Shown: positions 32,255-44,225 of the stretch, in pieces | Numbering within the stretch: position 1 is the first letter of the stretch | Layout of the letters: the number at the start of each line of letters is the position of its first letter | Assembly (NCBI GenBank): GCA_928212115.1 | Contig: CAKMRJ010000001.1 | Span: 184,618,693 to 184,682,692 of the forward strand | DNA length: 64,000 bases | Direction of reading: 5' to 3' | Source: Lactuca virosa | Lineage: Eukaryota; Streptophyta; Magnoliopsida; Asterales; Asteraceae | Translations under genes and position numbers: made by a program | Notes under the pieces: model-generated | Seen by the model: the letters and a program-made list of their open reading frames with translations, nothing else | Databases searched by the model: none | Told to the model about the DNA's origin: nothing

Positions 32255-33745
32255 TGTTTGCACTGCTCGCTTCAGTCTAATCTAGTTTTTCAGATAAATA
32301 TTACTATCGTTTTCTAGTATTTCATGTCTGATCTCGCGATTTAAGTGTTTACACTTCCGGGATCTATTAGGCGGTCAAAATTTTCCCGTACTTTGATGTA
32401 GCATAGACCCCTTGTAAGGTCAAATTTTCCCCAATATTGTATACTAAGTTATATCAATGAAATTGACACGCTATTTGCTTTATTACATCAAGTTCATAAC
32501 ATGGATTGTTTTCAGATTAAATTTACTGGTGTCCGATTTATGATTGTTTGATGTATAAATCAAAGTTATATATGATTAAGACCATGTCGACCTAGAAACG
32601 GTGGTTCCGCCTTGGATCCTGTTCCTTGTTTGGTTGTGGGCCCAGGGCAGACCCATTGGATTCGAAAGTTTATTTAAATCTTAATTATATATAAATATTA
32701 TACATCGAACGATTGATGAATGGGCCCGATATGGATACTATCACAGACATCTCATGTGAATCAAATCTATCAACATTCATAAAGTCTATATTTCATTATC
32801 TATAGACCTCTAGTATGAATGGATTCATACAAAAATCTTTCACACCGTGTCACATGCCACGAAGAGAAAACAAGAGTTAACACCCGACATCTCATGGAAG
32901 TTGGTGCCACCAGCCAAGTCAACTCCGTTCGCATTCGCCGGTTGGACGACGACCACAATCGGACTCGAGACCGCACCGAGCTTCTTCGACGGGAAATGGC
33001 CACAACCCAAGCTGAAGTGCAAGAACTCCGAGAACATCGAGCCACTCTAGAAGGACGTCTCGCAGAAGCAGAGCGCCAAGCGGCGGAATCTAGAGCCGAA
33101 ATGAGGAACTTCATGTCTACACTTCGTGATCCTCAGAGCTTCAACCGCCGCAAGTAGTGTTTGCACTGCTCGCTTCAGTCTAATCTAGTTTTGCGGATAA
33201 ATATTACTATCATTTTCTAGTATTTCATGTCTGATCTCGCGATTTAAGTGTTTACACTTCCGGGATCTATTAGGAGGTCAAAATTTTCCCGTACATTGAT
33301 GTAGCATAGACCCCTTGTAGGGTCAAATTTTCCCCAATATTGTATACTAAGTTATATCAATGAAATTGACACGCTATTTGCTTTATTACATCAAGTTCAT
33401 AATATGGATTGTTTTCAGATTAAATTTACTGGTGTCCGATTTATGATTGTTTGATGTATAAATCAAAGTTATATATGATTAAGATCATGTCGACCTAGAA
33501 ACGGTAGTTCCACCTTGGATCCTGTTCCTTGTTTGGTTGTGGGCCCAAGGCAGACCCATTGGATTCGAAAGTTTATTTAAATCTTAATTATATATAAATA
33601 TTATACATCGAACGATTGATGAATGGGCCCGGTATGGATACTATCACAGACATCTCATGTGAATCAAATCTATCAGCATTCATAAAGTCTATATTTCATT
33701 ATCTATAGACCTTTAGTATGAATGGATTCATACAAAAATCTTTAC
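31940..33745 (+). repeat. tandem duplication of about 903 bp in E5 leader
   Basis: Two direct copies, about 31940-32840 and 32841-33745, containing the second half of the extra ORF and the spacer before gag. Shared landmarks (GCCACGAAGAG at 31953 and 32856) give the period. The right copy has CGA where the left has the TGA stop at 31982. Confidence 0.88.
32819..33157 (+). pseudogene. duplicated C-terminal half of the E5 extra ORF
   Basis: The open frame repeats the coiled-coil half of the extra ORF (HLMEVGATSQVNSVRIRRLD, then the Arg/Glu-rich part to SFNRRK and stop). The N-terminal half is absent, and the first ~12 residues come from the other end of the duplicated unit. It is a side product of the tandem duplication and is probably not a functional gene. 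Confidence 0.7.
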
Positions 33746-33852
33746 AAGTCGGAATCATGATGCATATAAAGAACTAATAACGTTAGTTTTAACTCTCGAC
33801 TTGTGAGCGCTATCAAAGACTTATTGTCTTTTCATTCTTGATATGACAGAAA
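33158..33852 (+). other. E5 spacer between extra ORF and gag
   Basis: No gene. It holds the TTCCTTGTTTGGTTGTGG module (33520-33543; first copy 32617-32640) shared with E1. It ends in a pyrimidine stretch and GACAG just before the gag ATG. Confidence 0.6.
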
Positions 33853-34985
33853 ATGCCACCTCGTAGAAATCCTAGACGTGTCGGCGTCGCAGGAGCTGCA
33901 CCACCGCCACCACCACCACCCCCTCAGTTCGACCCAACAATGTTCCAGGCTGCCGTGACGGCCGCAGTGGCAGCCGCGATAGCCCAAATCAACTCCAGTA
34001 ATTCAGGAGGTGCGGGTAGTGCTGCCTCAAATTCTAACAACGGGGACGGACAGGGACGCTCGAGAGAGTGTACCTACAAAGACTTTACTAACGGCAAGCC
34101 CAAATCCTTCAACGGAAGTGGAGGTGTCATAGCGTTGCTACAATGGTTCGAGAAAACCGAGACCATTTTCAAAATATATGCATGCCCTGAAGCAAGCAAG
34201 GTTAAATTTGCTTCATGCACATTCTCCGAAAGAGCCCTCACCTGGTGGAAGGGCCACGCCAAGGAACTAACGCTCCCGGTGGCTAATGCGATAACATGGG
34301 AAGATCTGAAAACCATGTTAATGAAGGAGTATTGCCCCAGGGGTGAGATACAGAAGCTGGAAGAAGAATTTTGGGGTCTTAAGATGACAGGCTCTGACAT
34401 CCTGTCATACACCTCAAGGTTCAACGATCTAGCCATGTTGTGTCCCGGGATGGTTCCTACTGAAAGCAAGAAGGTGGAAAGGTACATATAGGGCCTATCT
34501 TCCCAAGTTCAAGGAAACGTATTGTCCTCAAAGCCAATTACCTTTGACAGTGCCAAGGAACTGGCACAGAAACTCATCGACCATAAAGCCAGCCATGGCA
34601 CTGTGACGACCACCTCCAAGCAAGCCAAAAGGGGGACACAACAAAAGGAAGTTCGGGGACAAGAAGAAGGGCCAGCCTACTCAAGACCCTGCCAAGAAAC
34701 AACAAGTGGTTGCTGTGCACGCTGCCACAACCACTACCAACCCAACTCCGATAAGGCAATACGCCGGGAACCTACCCAAGTGCAACAAGTGCATCTATTA
34801 CCACAACGGTGCATGCCGTGAAATGCATTGCACCAACTGTAACAAAAAGGGGCACACCACCCGGTTTTGTAGAACTCCGGCCCAACCGAACGCACAAGCT
34901 GCCAACGCCGGAGCCAGCTGAACCTACTATGGATGTGGAGAAGCAGGACACTTCAAGCGTAACTGCCCAAAGGCAAGAAACCCTA
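33853..34985 (+). pseudogene. E5 gag, broken
   Basis: The frame 33853-34491 begins MPPRRNPRRVGVAGAA with a proline run and FDPTMFQAAVTAAVAAAIAQ. It contains the capsid domain with ERALTWWKGHAKEL and EYCPRGEIQKLEEEFWGL. It stops at TAG 34489-34491, where E1 has Trp. The frame goes on to about 34625, where a frameshift follows. Zn knuckles lie at 34760-34980: CTNCNKKGHTTRFC is intact, and the next has lost its first Cys (TYYGCGEAGHFKRNC). The capsid core itself is intact, so this gag could have been functional recently. Confidence 0.88.
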
Positions 34986-34996
34986 ACCCCGGTGAA

Positions 34997-35560
34997 GTGG
35001 GCAGAGTTCTGGCGATAGGTCATGAGGAAGCGGTCGCAGATCCAACCGTGGTTACCGGTACATTTCTCCTCAACAATACATACGCATGCATTCTTTTCGA
35101 TAGTGGCGCGGAGAAAAGCTTCGTGAGCCATCAATTTAAACGCTTGCTTAAACAAAAACAACAAACACTAAAAGACACATTCACCGTAGAAATGGCTAAT
35201 GGAAAAACAGAGAACACTAACGATATTTACACCGGGTGTACCCTCACCTTAAACAATCACTCTTTCCAAATCGACCTTATGCCGGTCACCATAAAAAGTT
35301 TTGATGTTATCATTGGCATGGATTGGTTATACCCTCACCATGCTGAAATCCTATGTCACGAAAAGGCCGTTCGCCTTAATTTGCCTAGTGGCGAAACTCT
35401 CGTTGTCTATGGCGACAAACCTAGTTCAAACTTTCAGATCATCTCTTGTGTCAAGGCTCAAAAGTATCTCCGCAAGGAGTACCACGCCTTCCTAGCCCAC
35501 GTCGTAGACAAGGAACAAGGAGGGAAAGACATTAAGGACATCCCGGAGATCTGTATTTTC
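34997..35560 (+). pseudogene. E5 aspartic protease and linker
   Basis: The open frame encodes VVTGTFLLNNTYACILFDSG with normal D-S-G at residues 35-37, FVSHQFKRLL, IIGMDWLYPHHAEIL and the linker CVKAQKYLRKEYHAFLAHVV. A frameshift near 35560 (in a C run) separates it from RT. Function: cutting Gag-Pol. There is no intron-like gap at TG-TFL, unlike E2. Confidence 0.87.
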
Positions 35561-35591
35561 CCCCGATGTATTCCCGAAAGACCTTCCAGGA

Positions 35592-36303
35592 GTGCCCCCT
35601 CCTCGACAAATCGAATTCCGAATCGACTTAATTCCTGGAGCTACCCCCGTAGCCAAATCGCCATACCGTCTAGCCCCAACCGAAATGCAGGAGTTATCCA
35701 GTCAATTAAATGAACTGCTGAGCAAAGGTTTCATTAGGCCAAGCTTCTCGCCTTGGGGAGCACCAGTCTTGTTCGTCAAGAAAAAGGATGGATCGTTCCG
35801 TATGTGCATTGACTACCGTGAATTAAACAAACTCACCATTAAAAATCGATACCCTTTGCCTCGAATCGATGACCTCTTCGACCAGCTACAAGGAGCAAGT
35901 TTCTGAAGATTGACCTTAGATCTGGGTACCATCAACTATGAGTTCAAGAGGAGGATATTCCCAAGACAGCTTTCAGAACGTGCTATGGTCACTACGAATT
36001 TGTAGTGATGCCTTTCGGCTTAACAAATGCACCCACAGCGTTTATGGACCTGATGAATCGGGTGTGTCGACCTTACTTAGACAAGTTTGTGATTGTTTTC
36101 ATCGATGATATACTAGTCTACTCCCAAAGTAAGGAAGAACACATCCAGCATTTACGTTGAGTCCTGGAGACGCTGAGGGCGGAGAAATTGTACGCAAAGT
36201 TCTCAAAGTGTGAGTTCTGGATTCGAGAGGTGAATTTCCTCGGACATGTAGTCAGCAAGGGAGGAATCCACGTGGGCCCTTCAAAGATCAAGGCGATTGA
36301 AAG
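35592..36303 (+). pseudogene. E5 reverse transcriptase
   Basis: The frame 35592-35906 holds RQIEFRIDLIPGATPVAKSP, KGFIRPSFSPWGAPVLFVKK and CIDYRELNKLTIKNRYPLPR. A small deletion at about 35902 (GASF, then loss of part of FSKIDL) shifts the frame. In the next frame come AFRTCYGHYEFVVMPFGLTNA and VFIDDILVYSQSKEE at about 36095-36135, with the FIDD box intact. A TGA near 36158 and a stop near 36347 follow. Dead as it stands, but most domains are readable. Confidence 0.88.
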
Positions 36304-37224
36304 TTGGGCAGCACCAAGAACACCCACAGAGATCCGAAAATTTTTATGACTCGCCGGTTACTATCAAAGGTTCATTCAAACTTCTCTAAAATCGCAAAAC
36401 CACTCACCACCTTGACTCAAAAAGGAGTGACTTTCGTCTGGGGGGATAAGCAAGAGGCTGCGTTCCAAACGCTGCAACGAACGTTGTGCAGTGCTCCGAT
36501 CTTGTCCTTACCAGATGGAACCGAAGACTTTGTGGTTTATTGCAATGCGTCAAACCAAGGTCTAGGATGTGTGTTAATACAACAAGGAAAGGTCATTGCC
36601 TACGCCTCAAGACAACTGAAGACACACGAGGTAAACTACACGACGCACGATCTCGAATTAGGAGCAGTAGTTTTCGCCCTAAAAATCTGGAGACATTACC
36701 TCTACAGCACTAAGTGCACCATCTTCACCGACCACAAAAGCCTTCAGCACATTCTCAATCAAAAAGAACTCAATATGAGGCAAAGACGATGGGTGGAATT
36801 ACTAAACGATTACGAATATCACTCCGGAAAAGCCAACGTAGTTGCAGATGCCTTGAGCAGAAAAGAATACTCGGGCTGCCGAGTAAAGGTTTTAACCATG
36901 ACCATCCATTCCCACCTGTACACACAAATCAAAGAGGCTCAGGAAGAAGCCTTGAAGCCAGAAAACGTGACAGGTGAAGCGTTGAGAGGAATGGACAAAA
37001 ATATTGAAGTCAGGGATGACGACGTTCGTTGTTTCATGAACCGGATCCGGACACCAAAATTTGGTGGGTTCAGGGACGTTGTCATGAACGAAGCTCATAA
37101 AACTCACTACTCCGTGCATCCCGGCTCAGCCAAGATGTACTTAGACCTCAAGAAGCTGTATTGGTGGCCGAACATGAAAGCCGAAATAGCTACCTTTGTG
37201 GGCAAGTGCCTGACTTGCGCCTAG
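36304..37224 (+). pseudogene. E5 RNase H and integrase zinc domain
   Basis: The open frame gives the RT-RNase H connection (LTQKGVTFVWGDKQEAAFQ), RNase H with YCNASNQGLG, DLELGAVVFALKIWRHYLY, FTDHKSLQHI and GKANVVADALSR, then the integrase H2C2 domain (NEAHKTHYSVHPGSAKMY to GKCLTCA). The first RNase H catalytic Asp is Asn here (GAT to AAT), where E1 and E2 have Asp. Four residues before HSGKANVV are also missing. A TAG after CLTCA (probably once CAG) ends the frame. Confidence 0.88.
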
Positions 37225-37843
37225 GTTAAGGTAGAGTATCAAAAGCCCTCGGGACTACTTCAGCAGCCAGAGATACCCGAGTGGAAGTGGGAGCGGATTA
37301 CGATGGATTTCATTACCAAGTTACCCAAGACAACGGGTGGACTTGACACCATTTGGGTAATCGTCGACAGATTAACCAAATCCGCACACTTCCTACCAAT
37401 AAAAGAGACAGAGAAAATGGAGAAGCTAACAAGGATCTACATTAAAGAAGTGGTGCGACTTCACGGGGTACCGATATCCATTATCTCCGATAGGGATAGT
37501 CGGTTCACGTAACGGTTCTGGCAATCATTGCAGAAAGCTATGGGAACTAGGCTGGACATTAGTACAGCCTACCACCCACAGACAGGCGGGCAGAGTGAAA
37601 GAACCATTCAAACGTTAGAGGAGATGCTAAGAGCTTGTGTGATAGACTTCGGTAAAGCTTGGGATACTCATTTGCCTCTTATCGAATTCTCATACAATAA
37701 TAGCTATCACACTAGCATCAAAGTCGCTCCGTTCAAATCCCTCTATGGCCGTAAGTGCAGATCACCCCTGTGCTAGGCTGAGGTGGGCGATACGCAACTA
37801 GAAGAGGACAAGTCCCTAACAGCGCACTCACTGGCCCAGAGAT
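37225..37843 (+). pseudogene. E5 integrase catalytic core, cut by E6
   Basis: Two open pieces (37303-37512, 37528-37776) cover the DDE core: MDFITKLPKTTGG (first Asp), HGVPISIISDRDSRFT (second Asp), then a stop, then HPQTGGQSERTIQTLEEML (catalytic Glu) and FEFSYNNS-like sequence to GRKCRSPLC. A TAG replaces Trp after SPLC. The frame reaches LTGPE at 37840, where E6 is inserted. The tail continues at 48418. Confidence 0.88.
37839..37843 (+). other. E6 left target duplication (GAGAT)
   Basis: GAGAT here and GAGCT at 48418-48422, one mismatch. Joining the flanks restores integrase codons Pro-Glu-(Ile/Leu)-Ile-Arg-Glu, as in E1 at about 60595. Confidence 0.88.
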
Positions 37844-40800
37844 TGTCACACCCCCGAACCAGACGGCGGAAACGTCCAGGGGCTTGTGCGTGACTTCATC
37901 TTGAAATATCATTACAGAGTATCTAATTGAAACATAACATCATCATCATCATCACACAGGTAATATAACAACATTCATTGTTTACATCGAGTATTGTATT
38001 TGAATATTACATGCCAAAATAGTAAGAGTATGATGACACAAAATATAACACAATATCCATTAGTTTGTTTCGTTCATCCTGCTTCAACGGTTTCCTGAGA
38101 ATACAAGTTATTTGAAAACGTCAACATATATAATGTTGGTGAGTTCATAAGCACGTTTGTGAAAATGATTTGTATAACTTTGAAAACCACCAGAAAATCC
38201 GATATTTTCTGCAAACTGTTTAATATGTTTGTGTCAGATCTTGTATTAATGCATGTATGTTTTTGTTTATTTGACTAAAAGGGTAAAGAGAATGTAGAGA
38301 GAATGTAAAGAGCATGTAAAGAGAATGTTCCAAGGCAATCCGATGTTGTCTGTAAAAGAGAAAGCTGCCATACCAACCCCCGAGGTTGAGTACCAGTACG
38401 AGAATGTTTCCGAGTAATCCAAAGAAAAGAGAAGGGTCTTCCGTAAACTTCATAACGTTAATTCCTCTAAGTGAGTCGTCATAACCATACTAAATAATGA
38501 CAATTTCGCCTGTCTTGGCGTTGTTGGACGCCGGTTCTAATTTTTGATTATAAGGTTTTCGTCACCCTAGACTGAGTTAGTCTAACTGTAGCGAACAGCT
38601 CAGGTGTGGGTGTCATCCCCGTATAGATCTATACACAAATCCCCGCTCTCCCTCCAAGAGACTCCGGTTATAACTACAGGCTACGGTCGTACACTTAATA
38701 GGTGCCAACCGAAAAAACTCACTAGATCCTTAATCGAATTTACGCGAAGAAAGGTATAATCTCATTACAGGCCCAATGAACCATGAAAGTGAACCACTAA
38801 GGCATCGCTAAACATGTAAATCATTTTAAGGCCCAAATTGGAATGAAATTATATAACATGGGCCCGGAATATATATATGAAAGGACAACTAAGGCCCATT
38901 TCATATGTAAGGTATTTACATGCCCAAATAGCACACAAATAGTATCCAAGGTCCGTCGCACATGTTAATGGGTCAATGAGGCCCAATAAACATATAAATA
39001 GTATACAGGACCTATCACACATAAAAATGGGCCACTAAGGCCCAATAACCTAGAAAATGATCAAATTAATCCGTTTGTTAGTTTATCGGTTGTTTTGGTT
39101 CAAGTATTCACTAAAATAGCATAAAAGCCCACTTTTTGTAAAAATGACGTTCTTCGCCCAATAAGCCAAAAATTTATAATTATGGCCCAATTTTTGTAAG
39201 AATAACACTTTAGTCTCCATTTTGTTCAAAACTTGTGTTGATGACTAGTTTGTGGTAAAAATAACATTTTAAAACCATTTTTGTCAAAAATATCATTTTT
39301 GGCTTGATTTTTGTGAAAATACACATTTTTCTGGTTTTGGGCTTTTCCGACCTAGTTTTTGGAAAATTTGTAGAAAAATCATCGTAAGTCGAAAATTGGA
39401 TCCATAAATTCTGGAAGTTTGGAAATTTTGTCTACTTTATTCACAATTTTTATCATAATTTTTGACGGCCTCAAACTAGTGTGAAATTACTCAGCTTCAC
39501 AGGTTGGTCCGAAATTATTTCAAATATGATAGGCAGTTTTGTAAAATTTGCCAAAAATTGTAGAAAAAATATTATGAAAACGTGAGAGTAGTCATTTTAA
39601 AGGTATAAATCTGAACTTTATCTATGTAAAACAGTTTTGAAAAATATTTCCATTAAGACAGTCAAAACAGCTCGAGATTGGGCTAAAACTTTCCTGTCAA
39701 AAGCTAATTTTTTAGTATAAGTTATAGATCTTTGAGCACAACACTCATTTTTGCTATTTTAAGTGTATAATTCCCAGATCTATAAGTTTATATGTAATAT
39801 ATGTGATAAAACATACTTTTCTCAAGGTTCTTATGAAGATCCAAGTGATAAACTTCAAGTTCTTAACATATTTTTAGATTAATGAAGAAATCAACACATA
39901 ATCACCAAATAATTCATGGAAAACACACATAATCATGCATATACACATAGATCTACACAAAGCAACTTGTATTCTACCCCAAAATCATATGAAAACCGAA
40001 AACAAGGGGTATGAACTCACCTTGGGGTTTGGATTTCGGTTTTGATGAAGATAAAAAGAAGGTGGTGTAAGTTATGACTCTAGCTAGCTTCTTGAAGTGA
40101 TCTTCGAATCTTGATGAGTTCTAGGGAGCATGGTCACGAATTTGAGGTGGTAAGAGGAGTGATTTGAGTTTAAAGATGTAGCAAATCAATTTAGGTTGTG
40201 AGATCTTACCAATGATGATGATCTTTGATGAAAACTCCTCTTGAAACCACACACCAAAACTCGAAAATTTAGAGGAAGGAGGATGAGTTCTTTAGAGACT
40301 TCTTGAGAGTGTTTGAAGGAAATGAAAATGGTGGGGAATGAAGGGTTTGGCCGAATTTAGAAGAAGAGGGAGGATAATAAGATTGAGGTGATGTTTGCAT
40401 GGATATCCACCATGCAAACATGAGGTGTCATAAGCAAGATTTTTCTTCTTTTCTCTTTTTTTTGTATAAATGTGAGTTGGGCCTAGATTTGGGCTAGAGT
40501 AATACGAATGAAATGATTTGGTGCCTAACCTTGGCCTTGTTCGAAATTTTGTGAAGCTCCAAGCATTTTTCGGCCCATCGGGCCCTTAAGAAGGTTCACG
40601 GCCCACTAGGGCAAATGGAACCATTTATGGCCCAACAAGACCTATTAGAGATAAAAATGGATTATTTTAGGCCTATATGGCCCAAAATGCTAAAGTTTTA
40701 TGAATGTGGTCCATTTGGAATCCAATTAGGGTTCCTAGTACCAAAATTGTCAAATTGAAAATTTATTGGTCCATTAGGGCCAATAAGGGGATCCTAGTCC

Positions 40801-41005
40801 ATAACAAACTTGAATCGGGATTTTTAGGGTTTACAATCCATATGAGATGTATTGTATTAGGTTTTGACTTTAAATCAAGAGTTTTGAATTCAAACGAATG
40901 GTTTTGATTAAGCATAGAGTATGATATTCACTTAGAGTACAAGCCTTACAATAGATGATGTTTTGATGAGAATAGAATTTCCTAGCAAAAATGCCAGTTG
41001 TGACA
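37844..41005 (-). repeat. E6 3' LTR
   Basis: 3162 bp. On the minus strand it starts TGTCACAACTGGC and ends GGGGGTGTGACA. The hairpin module lies at 38479-38690. It contains a GGCCCA-rich zone (38760-39060 and 40480-40700). Confidence 0.94.
38479..38690 (-). promoter_or_regulatory. conserved hairpin module in E6 3' LTR
   Basis: Read on the minus strand: TCTC/GAGA, TATAGATCTATA, GGG/CCC around a TGACA loop, CTGT/ACAG, TAGACT/AGTCTA, GGCGT/ACGCC. Same order as E5 with different stem sequences. Confidence 0.6.
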
Positions 41006-41020
41006 TCATCCCCCCGTTAG
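41006..41020 (-). other. E6 polypurine tract
   Basis: On the minus strand, CTAACGGGGGGATGA adjoins the 3' LTR, as in E1 and E5 (CTAACGGGGGGATAA). Confidence 0.88.
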
Positions 41021-41059
41021 AGGGAATTTCGTCCCGAAATTCTTTCGAAAGGGAGAATC

Positions 41060-42180
41060 ATGAATGAGAGAATAGGTGAGGGTACTTCTACTTCATCTGA
41101 TCTTCGCGTTCCCATGTGAATTCCGATCTACGCTTGGCGTTCCATCGAACCTTCACAATCAGAATGCGGCTTTGTTTTGTACGCTTTACTTCCCTATCCA
41201 ATACCTCGACTGGTTCTTTGACGAACAGGAGATTCTCATTTATTTCGATCTCTTCTAAAGGTATGACGAGAGTTTCATCAGATCAGCACTTTTTTAAATT
41301 TGGAATGTGGAACACGGGGTGTACGTTGCTGAGCTCTACAGGCAGCTGTAGCCTATAAGTCTTTGGACCAATTCGGGCAAGAATCTCGAACGGTCCAATG
41401 TATTGCGGGTTCAGTTTTCCCGTTTCCTAAAGCGAATCATTCCTTTCTAGGAAAGACTTTCGATAGTACCCGGCCTCCGACTTGGAATTCCAGAGGTTTT
41501 CGTCATTTGTCAGCATAACTCTTCTGTCTGTCTCGTGATGTTTGAAGTCGAGTTTCGATTTGGATTATCTTCTCTGTCGTTTCGTGAATGGTTTCTGGTC
41601 TCGTGAGAGTACTGGCGAGTGATATGTATTTTCGACCATAAGAGTCTCGAAAAGAGCATCCTTGATGCTCGTGCGATACCTGTTATTGCGTGAGAATTCA
41701 ATCAAGGGCAACCGGGTATCCCATGACTTGCTGAATTCAAACACCCAGGCTCGGAGCATGACTTCGAGTGGTTGAATGGTCCGTTCGCTTTGGCTATTGG
41801 TTTGAAGGTGGTAAGCAACACTTATATCTAGCTATGTTGCCATAGCCCTCTGAAGTGACTGTCAAAGTCTTGAAGTAATCCCGTTATCTCGATCCGAGAT
41901 AGTAGATACCGATATTTCATGGAGTCTCACGATCTCCTTCATATAGATCCAAGCTAATCCTTCCATCTTGTTTGATTTCTGTATTGGCAGGAAATGGGCA
42001 GATTGGGTTAACCTATCGACGATCACCCAAATAACGCCCAACTCAACTCTTATAACAATAAGCTTCGTCTTTCGACTTCGAGAGTTTTATCCATCCATGC
42101 AGTGCTTTCTTCGCGATATTCTTCGGCTTTGATGCTTTCAAGGCTGGTCGTAGATGCTGACAGTGTTTCGTTCTCGCTTC
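41060..42180 (-). pseudogene. E6 integrase remnant
   Basis: On the minus strand the tail contains EPVEVLDREVKRTKQSRI and VKVRWNAKRRSEFTWERED, a chromodomain-like end as in E1. Upstream come the catalytic Glu in QSERTIQ, LPLIEFSRNNRY (41565-41759) and ISDRDNG (second Asp). The first Asp segment (MDFITKL) and the H2C2 domain are missing. The sequence jumps from a post-RNase H linker to VIWVIVDRLTQSAHFLP. Several stops and frameshifts. It cannot make a working integrase. Confidence 0.82.
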
Positions 42181-42870
42181 GTGGGCAGACGAGTATGTAA
42201 TTGATGAAAATAATGAAAAGGCTAACTAGGAATGGTTGGGAAAACTCGTTTCGTAAGGTTCATGAATACCGTGGGAGCATTCGCTAGACCGAAGGGTATC
42301 ACAACGGATTTGAAATGGTCGTGACGAATTCGGAAAGCATTTTTTGGAATGTCCTCTTCTCGGACTCGGAGCTGATGGTAACCGGATCTTAGATCTATTT
42401 TAGAGAAGCAACTAGCTCCTTGAAGCTTGGTCAAATAGGTCGTCAATCCGAGGAAGTGGGTATTGGTTTTTGATAGGGAGCTTATTCAATTTCCTAAAAT
42501 CGTTGCACATTCTGAATGATCCGTCTTCTTGACGAACAAGACCGGAGCTCCCCTAGGCGAGAAGCTTGGTCCAATGAATCCTTTGCTCAAAAATTTTCTT
42601 AATTGACTGGTTAACTCCAGAATTTTGGCGGAAGCTAACCTATAGGGTGAATTGGCAATTGATGTGGCTCCCGGTATGAGGTCGATTCGAAATTCAACCT
42701 GTCTCTCTAGGGTATTCCAGGAAGTTGTTCGGGAATTACATCCAGAAAATCGCATGCTATTGGAATACCTTGTATGCTTACTTCTTCCTTGGTCTTGTCC
42801 ACAACGTGGGCGAGGAAAACGTAGTTCATCTGGTGCTACGAGATAAGACGAGGATTGGTGCCAGGTTTAT
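42181..42870 (-). pseudogene. E6 reverse transcriptase remnant (RNase H deleted)
   Basis: Minus strand, in order: RQVEFRIDLIPGATSIANSP, KGFIGPSFSPRGAPVLFVKK, GASCFSKIDLRSGYHQLRV, RIRHDHFKSVVIPFGLANAP. The catalytic box reads FINYILV where FIDDILV is expected, so a catalytic Asp is lost. The sequence then jumps to a linker beyond RNase H, which is deleted whole. Several stops. It depends on other elements for copying. Confidence 0.83.
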
Positions 42871-43240
42871 CACCATAGATTTTTAGAGTTTCGTGATTGG
42901 GAAGGTGAAGGCAAACGGCCTTCTCGTGACACATAGTATCAGCACGGTGGGGTTTAACCCAACCATGCCGATTATCACATCAAAACTCCTAATATTTAGT
43001 GGTATTAAATCCATTTTAAATGAATGGTGGTTTAGTTTTAAGGTATACTCTACATAAATATATTTGGTTAATTCGGTTTTTCCCATTAGCCATCTCCACC
43101 GTGAAGGCTTCGTTTAGCTTCTGGGGTTGTTGTTTTAGTAAGTGTTCGAATTTGTTACTAACGAAGCTTCACTCAGCTCCACTATCAAGTGAGATGCAAG
43201 AGAAAGAGTTGTTAAGTGGGAACGTACCAGTAACAACCGT
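42871..43240 (-). pseudogene. E6 aspartic protease remnant
   Basis: Minus strand: DPTVVTGTFPLNNSFSCISL, D-S-G-A-E, a stop, then FVSNKFEHLL, FTVEMANGK, a frame with KLNHHSFKMDLIPLNIRSFD and IIGMVGLN where IIGMDWL is usual. D-S-G is kept but the flap and body are damaged. Confidence 0.8.
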
Positions 43241-43856
43241 CGGGTCTTGAATTGCTTCGCATTGACCTAGGGTTAGGACACTTCCTGATCCTTCTGCCCC
43301 TTGATTGTTAGCCTTGGGGCAATTGCGCTGGAAATGGCCGGTTCCTCCACACCCATAGCAGGTGTGACTGGCCCCAACATTGATGTTGTTGTTACTGTAG
43401 TTGCGATTGTTGTTGTTGTTTGGCTGTTGATTATGTTGTGGATAAGTTCTACAGTATTTGGCGGTGTGACTCTTTCGGTTGCATCTATTACAATACGGCT
43501 CCCGACAGGCTCCCTTATGATGGAAATTGCACTGGTTGCATTTTGGAAGGCTTCTAGCGTATGGTCTCGCTGGTGTTGATGTAGTAGGGGTCATGGTCGC
43601 ATCGATAGCAAAAACATGTTGCTTCTTCAAGAACCCTTGAGTTGGCTGTCCCTTTCTCTCACTTCCTGACTTTCGCTTCCTGCTCTTAAGCTTAGGGTTT
43701 GCTTAGAGTTGTATTCCCGCCTCCATTGGTGTTGTTTGCATTGATTTGTGACACAGCAGCGGTTACTGCCGCTGTTACAGCAGCTTGGAATGTAGCAGAG
43801 TCCATCTGCAGGAGCAGTGTCTCGCGGGTGTGCTTGTTATTTCTGCGGGATGGCAT
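43241..43856 (-). pseudogene. E6 gag remnant lacking the capsid core
   Basis: Minus strand from an ATG at 43856: MPSRRNNKHTRE, then SATFQAAVTAAVTAAV and QINANNTNGGG, which match the gag start of E1 and E5. The capsid domain (TWW and CPRGEIQ motifs) is gone. The frame goes via basic sequence to KKQHVFAIDATMTP and the Zn knuckles CNRCNRKSHTAKYC and CYGCGGTGHFQRNC, both intact. The element keeps an RNA-binding region but no particle-building domain. Confidence 0.83.
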
Positions 43857-44225
43857 TTTCCTGCTGCCTGTTGATAAGCTAGATCGTAAGTAATGATCGC
43901 CATTCCAGGTTGTACTCTATAAATTTCGCGCCTTGTCGTAAGATTCTCATTGTTTCCATCTACATCCCTATGATGTATTTACGGTAGTAGGTAATCGCAG
44001 ATTTGGCACGATCGTTATGTCTATCCTTAGAGTGTATGGGTTGTTTCGGTTTCGAGATCCTTAAGTATCTAGCGGTTTTGAGGGTTCGGTTGTGCATATA
44101 ATTGAATTTATGTAGTAATCTGAAATAAAGATAACACATAATTGTTACATTGGTAAGTACCATCTTAGTACACGAAAGAGAGTCATATCGGATAGTAGGG
44201 GAAAAAAGAAAAAGGTTGATCCTAA
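43857..44225 (-). other. E6 spacer between extra ORF and gag
   Basis: AT-rich with no gene, corresponding to the E1 and E5 spacers but shorter. Confidence 0.5.

Noticed and set aside
32800..33114. Ser/Arg-rich minus-strand frames opposite the extra ORF
   Set aside because: They mirror the Glu/Arg/Ala-rich coiled-coil coding strand. The plus frame is conserved in E1 and E6, the minus frame is not.
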